DNA of 64,000 nt from Ciona intestinalis (GCF_000224145.3 NC_020171.2:1743008-1807007); one strand, 5' to 3'; numbered from the stretch's first letter, positions 49,601 to 60,366 are shown. The notes: generated by a model not told the origin, from the letters alone. Program-made: numbers and translations.

Positions 49601-50223
49601 AGATAAATGAGATCAAAAACACGGACAGTCATACCCTGCTCTAATATACATTTATTTCCAATATAGAGGCTGTATGTTACAAATGTAAGAACGGTTTCAA
49701 AAGAACGCCATACAGAAAATCATTCAATCGAGTTTTTGCTGGTTTGCCGCCGAAACTTTTTGATTTCATTCAACGTTGTTTGGAGTAAGTGGTCCCCTAT
49801 GGTTAAGCTATTGTCCAGCGCGAATGGTGAAAGCGCTCGCCTATAGACTAAAAGATAAAGTGCTTGGTGCTGTCACTATTGTGGGCGTATGTGTTCTTGG
49901 GCAGAACACTACGGCATTTGTCAAATGGTTTATTATGAATTGTCTAAATTGTCAGCCATACATTACAAACTAAGAAAAATCTTAGTAAAATATTCAAGTA
50001 CAAAGTTACGCGTTAGCGGTAACTCGCGTAAGCGGGCACAAGGTGTATTTAAAACTGACACTCGGGCCGTGTTATAACCACTATTTAATTAAAATTTTCC
50101 TGTAGATTAGATCCACGTAAGCGTATGACGTCAGAGGAGGCGCTTCGTCATCCATTCTTAAACCAATCAGAAACGTCGGAGGGATTTTGGGCACAAGGCG
50201 CGGGAGACAATAATTCGTATTAG
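43651..50223 (+). CDS. Kinase B: DYRK class-II-like kinase with an N-terminal membrane hairpin
   Basis: Exons 43651-43790, 44350-44735, 45125-45211, 45402-45456, 45549-45733, 45878-46050, 46134-46288, 46574-46708, 47170-47329, 48148-48241, 49170-49415, 49667-49784, 50106-50223; 683 residues, all phases agree. An in-frame TAG precedes the ATG. About 75 mostly basic residues lead to ALGMLLCLVSAVVIS, the loop AKKSKFKIR and LVFGAVTITVLVYLQ, then a long acidic stem. Exon 6 is the NAPA/DH region (RIWFVG, then VIGDHIDFRYE). Kinase from about 343: GSGSFGTV, K385, HGDMKPEN with D489 and N494, DYN for DFG (D513), VYFQTRYYRAPE with Y531 and E541, DPRKRMTSEEALRHPFL. Exon lengths equal those of kinase A for five of the last six exons (135, 94, 246 and 118 nt among them). 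Weak spots: donors after exons 3 and 5 (GTCTAC, GTTAGA). The active-site Lys, both Asp and Asn are kept, so activity is plausible but unproven. Confidence 0.83.
44213..44320 (-). mobile_element. MITE fragment, kinase B intron 1
   Basis: TATGTGGGGTAAGATTAGCA and ATTAACGACGC; second subfamily, right end lost. Confidence 0.55.
46350..46545 (+). mobile_element. Worn MITE, kinase B intron 7
   Basis: GGTAGGAAACAAAGAATATT, GTTGTTAATTGTTAAAAACA and a right end CCACATTACCCCACCTTA. Confidence 0.6.
46850..47052 (-). mobile_element. MITE copy, kinase B intron 8
   Basis: TATAGCGGGTAGTGGAAGAT to AGGTGTCCCGTCTTCCCCCT; both ends present, interior partly duplicated (ACTAAATGAGA). Confidence 0.8.
47391..47590 (-). 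mobile_element. MITE copy, kinase B intron 9
   Basis: CAGTAGGGTGTAGGGATGAC to GTTCCATCTCCCCCCACCCT. Confidence 0.85.
48307..48499 (-). mobile_element. MITE copy, kinase B intron 10
   Basis: TGGTAGGTCGGGGAAAGACG to TCCCATCTTCCCCCACCTTA. Confidence 0.85.
48505..48631 (-). mobile_element. Short MITE, second subfamily
   Basis: AACAGATGGATACCGTTAGG to CATCTTACCCCAAACTACTA, directly next to the previous copy. Confidence 0.55.
48737..48793 (+). mobile_element. SINE fragment, kinase B intron 10
   Basis: AACGTCTGTCGTTGTC and GATACATTCATTC only. Confidence 0.45.
48868..48984 (-). mobile_element. MITE fragment, kinase B intron 10
   Basis: CGTGAGGATACGGTTATATA to CTATCTTACCCGAACCTACT. Confidence 0.65.
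49507..49652 (-). mobile_element. MITE fragment, kinase B intron 11
   Basis: CGTGTTTTAACAATTAATAA, TTTATAATTTTGTAAATATG and a ruined right end. Confidence 0.55.
49806..50085 (+). mobile_element. Nearly complete SINE, kinase B intron 12
   Basis: Left region AGCGCTCGCCTATAGAC, middle GTCTAAATTGTCAGCCATAC, body GTAACTCGCGTAAGCGGGCA to CGTGTTATAACCAC. It stops about 20 bases before the exon 13 acceptor. Confidence 0.65.
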
Positions 50224-51425
50224 AAGTGGACTTTATATAAATACATGTGCAATATATAGGAACTACTAAGGTCTACTCTGCATTTAAAAAGCACTCAAAC
50301 TAATACCCGCGGTTTTACGAAGTTTACCTTATGCTTACTGTATAATTTTAACGTCTTTTTTTGCGTTTCCGATAGCTTACACACCATGGGCAGTGCTGAC
50401 GTCTATACACATGAGCAAATGATTAATTATTATCTGGGACAGAACACGGCGTCGTGGAATAGCGGTTACCTGCCCTTGGAACAGAGGATACGTCCATTCA
50501 TTTAATCATGTATAAAAACTCTTATGCAATTTTTTAATAACATGTTGGAAAAACAGATGTCTTGAAAACGACATTTCCATTTTCAAATCGATTCATAAAT
50601 GAACACGACTTTTCTAAATAAACGACTTAAATCACTCTGTACCAAATATATTTATACAAAAGTATACGGAAAGCTCGTCAGTGGGCATAAGATGTATATG
50701 ATGATCCAATACCCCATTGCAGTATACATAAACACAAATTGCAAAACCGCGTTTTAGGAATTACAAAATACCGTCATTTTCTTATAAAATTCGAACCATG
50801 CAACAACAACTGTATCGTACCAGAGTTTTAAACCTGGTTGTTTTGACTTATATAGAAGGGTTGGGGAAGATAGGACACCTTTTCATTCTATTTTCTCGTA
50901 CCATTTCGCATTAAACAAAGAAAATTAAACGAATTATAAAAAGTATCCTCACGACTCCCATAGACAGTTGTTAATCGTTTAAAACACGATCAGGATACTT
51001 GGATATTATGTGCTAAAGGTGTCCCATCTTCTCCCACCCTACTATAGGGGTTGGGTAAACGAAGAGGAATATTCTATGCAACATAACTTGAAGAAAATGT
51101 ATATTGCAACATTATATGTTACAGTGCTTTGGGCAAAAGACAGTAGATTTTCTCGTTTTAAATTAGGAAAATATGTAGCAAGCAAATTCAAAATGGGGCA
51201 GGTTTTAAATAAGGTGTGTTCGAAATAATGCATATAGAAACTACATTGCTTTTGTCAATTTTAGTTTAATTAGACATTATTTGGAATATCCAAAAGTTCG
51301 GGACGGACAAAAGTCTGTTACAAAAGACTGCACAGGTAGAAAAGCTTGCGTAGAGGGTGCTAGGTTCGGAGCTCGGCATAGGGACTGAGTTTAAATAGAA
51401 AAAATTGATCGAAAGTTATTTCAAC
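50224..51425. other. Spacer between kinase B and the minus-strand coiled-coil gene
   Basis: Convergent gene ends. It contains one complete MITE (50851-51046); the rest shows nothing recognisable. Confidence 0.5.
50851..51046 (+). mobile_element. Complete MITE copy
   Basis: TATAGAAGGGTTGGGGAAGA to CCCATCTTCTCCCACCCTAC. Confidence 0.9.
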
Positions 51426-53882
51426 TCATTCTGGCGGCGGTTGGAAATCTTGTGGCCTGAATTCGAACTCCACATGATGGTCCGATGCGTGTTTTTCCCA
51501 GTATGTCTTTGATAGGCCAAGAATGCCGCTTAGTTGGTCTTGTATGGCTTGAATGCGTTTTTCTAAGTCAACTTGATGATCCAGCTTCACTTGGTTGACT
51601 TGAGCAGCGTGGGCAGACATTAGATCATTCCCAAGATGCTTATGCTGTTCACTTATACCGTGCATCTAAGCGAAAACGGACGGCAAGGGGTTAAACAAAG
51701 CTCAGAATATGATGCTGAAGAAAAAGAGCAAAAAGAACCCATTTTCTATTATATATAGACAAGGCCCCGTACGTCAAGGCAAACCATGAAACATAGGCCA
51801 TCAGAGTTAGCCTATTAGAGCCAGACTTTGCTCAGTAAAAGAGGCCCAGCAAAACACGTCCACAATTAACATACACGAATCCAGCCATAACAATGCATAG
51901 CTAGACAAAACGCATGTCTTTACGCTATGAAAATAAGCCAATGCCGTTAACGGTAAGCGGACACGTATAACATCTGTCCCGGAACGTTGGCAATTATCCA
52001 GTAGTTAGCAAAGCGGTTCCAGGACACGATTATCCAGCATCAACTTACTTGTGAATCAAACTGTTTTCGGAACCGCTCGAGGTCGCTAGAGTGCAACTCA
52101 TCAAGTTCTTGTATCTCCTGTGCGTGCACGTGACCCAGCCAAACGACGTCTGATTGGACAGAATTGGAATTTAAATCAAGTTCAAATGGGAAGATTTAAA
52201 ATCCTTTTTCGGTGATGGATTTTGCTTTTCCAGTGGTTCGATAAAAAGACAGGCAGAAGTATATTGGAAAACTACGGGTAGGGACCACGCTTCTTTTGAC
52301 CAATTAATTGAAAATATGTTTTAACTGCCGTTTCGTCGCTGTATACACTTTATTTTTGTGTGTTTTTCTATATATCTTAGCTACCACATTTAAAGGAAGA
52401 GTTGACATTTATTATGCCAATATTATTATTCAATCGTTAGCGTATGTAAATGACCGTCGTTTTGTCGATGTATGTCTCTATTTGGTGTTTTTGTAATTAT
52501 TTGGTGTCTTGTAACAATTCAAATTTATTACAGACTTGATAAAAATGGTAAACATGTATATCGGTGTGTAGATATACATACATGCTTTATCGCAAAGCGA
52601 CAAGCCTATACAGGATCCATGTGTTATTGCAGTGTAGCTTTATTAGCTGATGTATTAATATTTAACCTACAAGTAGCCTATATAGGTTTTAAAATGCAAA
52701 AGACAAAATAACAAGCATTTACTGCCCCCCCATTTGAGTTTGGTTTTCATTATTAAAGCTTTGAGATTTGAAAAGGATTTATGCCTAAAATAAACAACAT
52801 GTAATCCGTGATTGCGGTCATTAAAACCCATGCTATCTGTCTGCCGTGTCATGCTTATTTGCGCTCGTGACGTCATTTAATGGAGCCAGAAAGGCCTTAC
52901 GCATACTCGCTAGGGAATATTGTATTTATAGATACTACAGGCTGTCTTTTACAATACATGACAGAAGACAGAGCGGGCTTTACGTTTTCCTTAGTACAGA
53001 AGTACAAGCTTCGCCAACGCTTGGTTGGTTAGGAATTTTAGTTTTAAAAGAATGAACGGATAGTAGATGGTACAGACTGGCTTTTACATTACATGACAGA
53101 AGAACATTGAGCAGGCCTTACGTTTTAGTTGGTATGTGGTTTTGGCGAACGCTTTATAGGTTAGGAATTGCAATATATATATAAATACAGACTGGTTTCT
53201 AAATTAAACAAGGTATATATGAATATATAGCGAAAGCCCTACATTTTGGCTTTTGGGTTTGGCGCACGCTTTGTATGTTCAGTTTTACAGATAGAAAGGA
53301 CAGGAAACTAGATTTACAAAGCTATTTTAGTTCATTTCAGTCATTACAAAGGTTTTATTGGTTGACTGTAATTCGCCTTTTGGGCGGGTTTTCACGCTCT
53401 AGTGAAGCTGTATATACAACGTGGGCGTGGGATGTGACACATTTAACTTGTACGGATGTACACGTATAAGGGGATGAAAATAGAACTTATTATAAAGGGG
53501 TTTTGGAGAAAATATATGCAACTTAATTTGAAGTGTTGGTTAATTTATACATTTTAGCTTAAATTTAGCGTTTAATTAATTTGCACCAAGTCTTGGAATA
53601 AAGAAAATATATGTAACTAAACTTGGTTTGTTTTGGTTAAGTTACACCTACAATTTACAGCCTCAATAAAGGAGGACGATCGTTTAATTTGCATTAAGTC
53701 TCTAGCATGCAATTATAGTATGAATATTAATAACATCACGACTTACCCATTACTAAGAAAATGCATAGGATTAAAAGTGCGAGGATAATTTCAAACAAAA
53801 CTGGCGCTTCACGCCTGATACGATTGACACGTTGATAAAACACAAGACACCAGTTGCAACGAAACTGAACAGCGGTGCCCAT
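51426..53882 (-). CDS. Small single-pass membrane protein with a coiled coil, unrecognised
   Basis: Minus-strand exons 53882-53747, 52149-52049 and 51665-51426; 158 residues, donors GTAAGT, phases 1 and 0 agree. The N-terminus is basic (RVNRIRREAP) and runs into one membrane segment, VLFEIILALLILCIFLVM, at about residues 28-45. The rest is soluble and mostly helical with heptads (EIQELDELHSSDLERFRKQF; VDLEKRIQAIQDQLSGIL), rich in His and Gln, ending in a proline-rich tail (FQPPPE). This fits a protein anchored with its N-terminus inside, or a signal-anchor type II protein. I do not recognise the family. Its tail-to-tail neighbour is kinase B. Intron 1 contains degenerate local duplications. 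Confidence 0.62.
52935..53280 (+). repeat. Degenerate triplication, unit about 115 bp
   Basis: Three stretches each carry CAGACTGG-like, TTACATGACAGAAGA-like, CTTTACGTTTT-like and CGAACGCTTTATAGGTTAGG-like blocks in the same order. In intron 1 of the minus-strand coiled-coil gene. Confidence 0.6.
53508..53703 (+). repeat. Imperfect duplication, unit about 110 bp
   Basis: AGAAAATATATGCAACTTAA / AGAAAATATATGTAACTAAA begin the two copies; CGTTTAATTAATTTGCACCA / CGTTTAATTTGCATTAAGTC end them. Confidence 0.6.
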
Positions 53883-54264
53883 GACTAATTAACCTTTGCA
53901 TAAGAGCAATAGCCAGCTTTTTACACCACCCTATGCGACCTGTACAAATTAGAACAGGTTTTAAGTAATTAAACTACCGAGCAGGCACAAGCCATTAGAA
54001 GAATTGATTTTCTAAGAGACCAAGCAAGCCTAACCTACCATTTCTAGTCAGTAGTCATACAACGGAACAGTCCAGTCTTGTAGCGCCAATCTCTTGTTGC
54101 CAGGTTAAGCGTAACGAAGTAAGAATTAAGAAGTTGCTATAATAAAAATACTAACATTGAATCTGCTATACTGTTTTTAAAGTTGAAAAATCGGCAGAGC
54201 GTGAAGGATTTAAGTGGGCATTCTCTAAACTTAACTTGCCGTAATAAAAGTATACGGTTTGTGG

Positions 54265-54449
54265 TATAGTAGGGTGGGGGGAAATGGGACACCTTTAGCA
54301 TATAATATCTAAATATCCTGACCGTGTTTTAAACAATTAACAACAGTCCATGAGCGTTGTGAGGATACGGTTTTTTAAACCTTTGTTTACTGACAAATGG
54401 GACGAGAAAATAAAATGAAAAGTGTCCCATCTTCCCCCATCCTACTATA
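54265..54449 (-). mobile_element. Complete MITE copy
   Basis: TATAGTAGGGTGGGGGGAAA to TCCCATCTTCCCCCATCCTA. Confidence 0.9.
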
Positions 54450-55858
54450 TGCAAAAGAATAACCAACTGCTAATTTACGATCTCATGTTTAATGTATATA
54501 CTCTTCACGGGTATTTCATGCTTATCGCTAATTAAGGAGCTAATACGATTTTACGACGAATTATAATCAATATATTTCTTCGAACCAGTATGAACTTAAG
54601 CAGTGTAGTACTGTATGTTAAACTACGGGTATATACATACACAATATCTGATGCATAGATTGGTATATAAATAATACATGTCTAATATATAAACCATTAT
54701 GCCTGGCATAAAACTTGTAAATATAATTTTGTTTACATAGAATTCAGCACTGTTTTGAATGCACTTTGTAACTTTTGAAATCAATCTTTGAAAACAACGT
54801 GATAGAATTAAGCATTTACGTTAACTGCTTTTAAAATCTCTTTTAAAAATAAATAATTTGACAACTGGACCTATAAACGCACTGTTGGTCTGCTGGGAAA
54901 TAGTCTACCTGTACACACGTTAGCCACGCACGAATAACGAGTGAATCCTTGGTGTCCTGGGTGTGTGTACAGTAAGTAACGCGCACACACACTCAAAACG
55001 CACGAAGCAGTCAAGCAAATAGAGCCGCAGGCAAGCGATATGTAATGTACCGCTGTCTCTGCTTTTTAAACAGAAAGTAAACGCATTTCGCGTGCAGGAA
55101 TATCGGAAACAAGACGTATAATTAAAACTGATGCAGTTAGCGCAACTGCAGTCGGTTGCCGAGCGACTACTTCAGCCTTTTTCTGTGTTTGGATTACAGA
55201 ATAGGAAACAACACGTGTTATCACATGTTATGTTAAGGCGTAGGCGGAGAAGTGTCTATATTATCTAAATAGGACGTGAATGCCAGTCGCTTGCAGTTAT
55301 TAATTCTTAGAAAATAAAATTCTTATAAAGTGGTTCAGGACATGCCATAGTTTGTTTGTTTACAACACGATTGCGAATGAAATGCTATGACTCATTATAC
55401 CTTGTGTTATGTGCATGGCAAACATCATTTAGGCTTCGGTAGTTTTACAAAATTCCCTAACGTGATACCATAACGATATTGATTTTTAACGTTATTTAGC
55501 TTGGCGGGGCGAAAATTGATTTGAAACAACTTTTAGATCAAAGATTTAATGGTAGCCAAGGGTTTTAGTAACTAAAGAGAGTAACGCCCACACGGCAAAC
55601 AGTAGCATGATAAAGCATACCGCGCTTTGTCGCTAAGGGTTAGGGAAACGAACGTTTTTGCGGGCCAAATTTTGTTCAAAATTTAAAAGGCGCCGGTTTA
55701 GGATACGATTTAGGTCAATTCAATAATGGGCAATATTCGACTCTAACGTTATTTTGGGTCAAGGGTTAGGCAGAATTTTGGCTGGGACCAAATTTTGTTT
55801 AAAATTTTACTGGCGCAAGTTTAAAATATCAATTAAACTAATCTAATTCAATTAGTAA

Positions 55859-56053
55859 TATAGTAGGGTGGGAGAAGACAGGACACTTTTAGCACATAAT
55901 GTAAATAACCTTATCGTGTTTTAAACAATTAACAATGATCTATACGAGTCGTGCGGATGGTATTTTATAATTCCTTGAGTGTTTTTTGTTTACTACCATA
56001 AGGGACGAGAAACTAGAAAGAAAAGTTGCCCCATCTTCCCCCACCCTACTATA
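55859..56053 (-). mobile_element. Complete MITE copy
   Basis: TATAGTAGGGTGGGAGAAGA to CCATCTTCCCCCACCCTACT. Confidence 0.9.
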
Positions 56054-56352
56054 ATAAATTGGCAAGCTAAAACGAGTTATTGCACGTGTTAAGTTGTACT
56101 ATATCCCCCTGTTTAGCTTCAACGACCTAAGGTTCAGAAGCTTGAATGCCCGGAAGTTATTTAGCAAGTTTTATTTCCTTCCTATTTGATTAATGTTAAT
56201 GATTTAGTGGTAGGTTCAATGTATCCATGTACAACGCAGTGTGTAGTATGGGTGCATTCGTACATATGTGTATTAAACGCAGTATGTTTAAGTATATAGG
56301 TGAATATAGGGCGGTGTGCATTTACGTATATGATGTCTAACATAGTTTATGT

Positions 56353-56532
56353 ATAGTAGGGTGAGGAAGATGGGACACATTTTCATTCTATTTTTCTGTC
56401 TTATTTAATAGTAAAGAAAGAACATTTTAAGAATTATAAAACTCCTAAAGACCGGTGTTAACAGTTTAAAACACGATCAGGATATTTAAATATTGTGCTA
56501 AAGGTGTCCTATTTTACCCCGTCCTACTATAT
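56353..56532 (+). mobile_element. Complete MITE copy, slightly shortened
   Basis: TATAGTAGGGTGAGGAAGAT to GTCCTATTTTACCCCGTCCT. Confidence 0.85.
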
Positions 56533-56805
56533 AGGTATGTCTTGTAGAAGTATATAGAGAGTTATATAAGCAAAGTCAATGTATAAGTATATAAATGAGT
56601 GCATACATAGTATATATACATACTGTATTAGTAATGCCCATTTACGTTACAGATTCAGTTGCCTAGCCCTTTGAAATGTGCCTAACAGAACGTGCACTGT
56701 CAGCGCAAAAACACATTATTATATTTGTGACAGTTATGTTTTTATTTGGGACAGTGATTAACTGTAAGTAAATTACGTTTATGGTTTGTAATAGGTTTTA
56801 TACAT

Positions 56806-56998
56806 GTAGTACGTTGGGGTAAGATGAGTCGCGTTTCATTCTATTTTATCGTCCCATTTGGTAGTAAACAAATAATATTCAAAGAATTATAAAACCCTGT
56901 CCTCACAAATCTAAAAGAGCTTTGTTAATTGTTAAAAACACGCTTAGGAAATATGGGATATTATGCGCTAAGAGTACCCATCTTACCCACAGTAGTGT
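56806..56998 (+). mobile_element. MITE copy, second subfamily
   Basis: GTAGTACGTTGGGGTAAGAT to CCATCTTACCCACAGTAGTG. Confidence 0.8.
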
Positions 56999-57415
56999 AT
57001 ATTCTAATAGGCCCTGTATTGAATTTATTTTTTAAATCATTTTCGACTCACAACCCGTCAAGCTGGTTAAATACTTGACTCAATAGTTGAATATGAGCCA
57101 AGTGAACTTAGCGAACCAGTACAACCACTTACGTATATTGCTAGCCCAATAAAAATCTTGACCGCGCACATTTTCTTCTAATTACATCTTAATTTGTTTT
57201 AATTATTACAACTCGAAAACTCGACAGGTGTTAATTTATTATGTTTTATTGGTTTAGCAGCCACGCTTTTATTTAACAATTTTACTCGAGTAGTTTTTAC
57301 CACTAGCCTATTTTAAAGAATTTTGCTGCTAATTACTTTTTCTTCGCTATTTTAATTAATTTGTTCTTCGTTGTTGTATTCGAAGGGTTAATAAAATTTA
57401 CGCTGTTTAAAAGGG

Positions 57416-58571
57416 ATGCTGACAACTCAAGAGCGACACCACGCGGAAGAAATAAGACAAACCCAGATCCGCATAGGGCACGTAAAGAACGAATGTGAAA
57501 GACAATTAGAGGATTTAAAAGACGAGTACAGAACGGTGCTGGCCCAAAAGCGGCAGGTGAACTACTTTAAAACTTTTTTCTTCTGGTACGACGCATAATG
57601 TGAAATGGTTAAGTGAGCAAAATTAATATTTTACTTTTAACTGGATTGTACTTTCTAAATTCTAAAAGCACAATCCTTCAAATGAAATTATCACACGTAA
57701 AAAAACAAGTTATTACTGTTAACTATTTTACTGTTAACTGATTGTATTTTCTAAAAGCACGATCCAAAAATTAATATTTTACTTTTAACTGGTGAGCAAA
57801 ATTAATATTTTACTTTAACTTGATTATACTTTCTAAAAGCACGATCCTTGAAATGTAATTACGTAAAATAACAAGTTTTAAGAGCACGAACTGGGAAATT
57901 CTATATTAAAATGGCACCAACGTCATTGCTAAAACACCACCAACGTCATTGCTAAAACAACAGCTTTAACAATGTTTTTTGAGTGGAAACTGACCCCCTA
58001 ATTGTTGCAATGACGTCTTGGTTCGGTCATAATGTATATGTGTGACGTGTTCGGTCATAAATGTATGTGTGTTGTGATTTACAACCGTACTTATTTTTCC
58101 AGATGGAAAACAATAAAAACACGAACAAACCAGACGTCACAGACGAACTAAACAAGCTAAGAGGTAAAGCAAACATTAATTTCACTTTTGTTAAGTAATA
58201 CGTTAGAATGTGTACTGTGGGGTAAGATGGAAACTGTTAAAACAAAATATTTCATATTTTCTAATTGTGTTTTTACCAATTAACAACGCCATGTTAGATT
58301 CGCAAGGAAACGGTTATATTATTCTTTAAATAATTAAACCTAGTTTTTACCCAACAGAGGAGAACAGAATTCTGCGAAAAGAAATTTCGCAAGTACGTTC
58401 GATAGAGGTCTCTAGCGAGGTAACGTTTTCATTTATATGATACTATTACACGTCATATGTTATGCCGTCATGGATAATGACGTCACGCTTCATTTTTAGA
58501 TCGAATTTTCTAAGCGAATTGCAGTAACGGTTAATGCAGAAACAGATAGAAAATCAAGCGAAATTTCGTAG
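57416..58571 (+). CDS. Small coiled-coil protein, unrecognised
   Basis: Exons 57416-57556, 58103-58163, 58358-58419 and 58500-58571; 111 residues, phases agree. The sequence is charged and helical, e.g. ERHHAEEIRQTQIRIGHVKN, ERQLEDLKDEYRTVLAQKRQ and REENRILRKEISQVRS, with a leucine-type heptad. No membrane segment, signal or known domain. The ATG may not be the true start, because an AG (TTTAAAAG) lies just before it and earlier exons may exist. AATAAA at 58851. The model could be the 3' part of a longer coiled-coil gene. Confidence 0.5.
57612..58071 (+). repeat. Local tandem duplications filling an intron
   Basis: Three degenerate units with TTAATATTTTACTTTTAACT and TTTCTAAAAGCACGATCC (57612-57900), then ACCAACGTCATTGCTAAAAC twice (about 57914-57958), then GTTCGGTCATAA with ATGTATGTGTG-like ends twice (58022-58071). 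All lie in intron 1 of the coiled-coil gene. Confidence 0.7.
58212..58328 (-). mobile_element. MITE fragment, second subfamily
   Basis: GTACTGTGGGGTAAGATGGA and ACGGTTATATTATTCTTT; right end lost. In intron 2 of the coiled-coil gene. Confidence 0.6.
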
Positions 58572-58850
58572 TGGGGCATATGTGAAACGGCGAACAAAGA
58601 GCACTGTGACGTCATAATGGTCACTAGATCACGTGACAGGAAGTAGGAGGTTCAGATTGGTCAACAAAATATACTGGTGTTCGATCCTCAGGGAGTACGC
58701 TTCCGAATATGTTCGCTATATGGAAGTGTATCAAGTGTTATTACTGTTGTGTCCATACTCGTCAACTTTCGTATTGCTTAAAGTGAAGTATTTTATATTT
58801 AATGCACACATTTTTACTATATTGTCCTACTTGTGTTTTAGTTAATAGCA

Positions 58851-58856
58851 AATAAA
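58851..58856 (+). terminator. Poly(A) signal of the coiled-coil gene
   Basis: AATAAA 280 bases after the stop. Confidence 0.45.
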
Positions 58857-58879
58857 GGTATTACTGAATTATTGAATTA

Positions 58880-58960
58880 TTAATGTAACTTACTTATACT
58901 TGCGAGGTAGGGGAGCGACGGTTGTTATAATAATGTTAAAGATAAATATGAATTATAAGC
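58880..58960 (-). mobile_element. SINE fragment
   Basis: TTAATGTAACTTACTTATAC, then GAGCGACGGTTGTTATAATA; followed by AGTAGGCCGTGGTCA, which resembles the palindrome at 32118. Confidence 0.5.
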
Positions 58961-59369
58961 CCGTGTCTCTAGTAGGCCGTGGTCAATCAAATTAAGAGTT
59001 ATCATTACGCGGGAAGTATATACAAGTCTATTTATAACTCTACCTACTTTGCTGTGGGGTAGTGTGTATACGTTTGAATGAATTTATACGCCTACAGTCA
59101 GCAGAGGTTGTTTGCGTGTATAGAATAGCAAGAATTTTAGTTATTCTATGAAATGTTACACAGTACAGGCTTATAGCAGGGCAGGTATTGAGTAAACACA
59201 AGTCATTACGAGCATAAGTTACATACTTTTCGCTGTAATATAAGGACTGGAAGGTAAGATGGATGCCTTTAGCGTGTTTACTATCAAATTGAGCGATAAA
59301 GGGGAGAAAAACACGGGCGATTTTACCAGAACTGAACTGTTTTGATATTACGAAAACGAAACCAAGAAA

Positions 59370-59556
59370 TATAGTGGGATGGGGGAAGTTGGACACTTTT
59401 AGCACATAATGTCCGAATATCATGGTCATATTTTAATCAATTAACAACAATCCATGGGAGTCGTGAGGATACTGCTTTATAATTCTTTAAATGTTCTTTG
59501 TTTACTACTAAAGAAAATCAAATGAAAATGTGTCCCATCTTCCCCAACCCTACTAT
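59370..59556 (-). mobile_element. MITE copy
   Basis: TATAGTGGGATGGGGGAAGT to TCCCATCTTCCCCAACCCTA. Confidence 0.85.
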
Positions 59557-59830
59557 ATAACATCTTTTGAAGCTACATTATTAGGACTACATGACTGTTT
59601 ACAAAAGAAACAAATAAAAAGAAACGTCTAAATTATTTAAAATGCAATAACAAAGACCGCATAACAGCTTTCATTTAATCTGCACTCACTGCGTATAAGA
59701 CATAGAACTCAACTCGATATATAACATTAATATTTAATATTAATCATAGTACAACGGCATTATAGCTAAGAGTTGGCGTATATATATGCATTCAGGTCTT
59801 CTGGATTAAAAAAATGAATAGATAAATAAA

Positions 59831-59862
59831 TGAATGAATGAATGAATGAATGAATGAATGAA
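59831..59862 (+). repeat. TGAA microsatellite
   Basis: Eight tandem TGAA units. The motif equals the SINE tail (ATTCATTCATTC) in reverse and may have grown from one. Confidence 0.85.
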
Positions 59863-60323
59863 TAAAAGTATGAATGAATTTTTAACTGAATGAGTGTCTC
59901 TGTTAGAAGCGAGGTGTTAAAGTCCAGTTATTATTGTTCTATTATCGTTCCCTAGTTTACTGCTAGACTTTGGTTATAAGGCTATAGTCAAATCGTAAAT
60001 TGCTGTATAATTAAGGGGATTAACGTATATAATAAGCCATCGCGAGTTTAAATAGTCTTGATAGGACAAATAACCACCGTGTAAAAGTAATTAAGTGGCG
60101 CCTATTAAAAGGTATAGTGGTATAAATCGTAGGCAATTAGACGGGATTTATCTAATTCTAGGATAGAAGCGTAAAAGCGGTATAGCATAATATAACAGCG
60201 ATGCAAAAGTCGACTCTCAGACGTCTTATAGATAAGTGCGGCACTTTATCCTAAGAGTGCTTCTGAAAGTGTTGTACAGAATTTCTAAGTGTAAGAGCAT
60301 GTTAGAACTGTGTATATAAGGGT

Positions 60324-60366
60324 ATATAGTAGGGTCGGGGAAGATGAGACACCTTTAGCACATATG
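60324..60366 (-). mobile_element. Terminal MITE fragment
   Basis: Only TATAGTAGGGTCGGGGAAGA and CACCTTTAGCACATA remain. Confidence 0.7.

Larger units (their letters stand above)
53883..57415. other. Spacer between the two coiled-coil genes
   Basis: Divergent promoters are expected here. It holds four MITEs (54265, 55859, 56353, 56806) and otherwise no recognised sequence. The stretch 54890-55300 is free of repeats and somewhat richer in GC. Confidence 0.45.

Noticed and set aside
52308-52711. Plus-strand frames with hydrophobic stretches
   Set aside because: They fall in intron 1 of the minus-strand coiled-coil gene, partly overlapping each other; T-rich DNA gives such segments easily.
59040-59429. 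Minus-strand frame of 129 codons
   Set aside because: Half of it is MITE sequence; no similarity or splice context.
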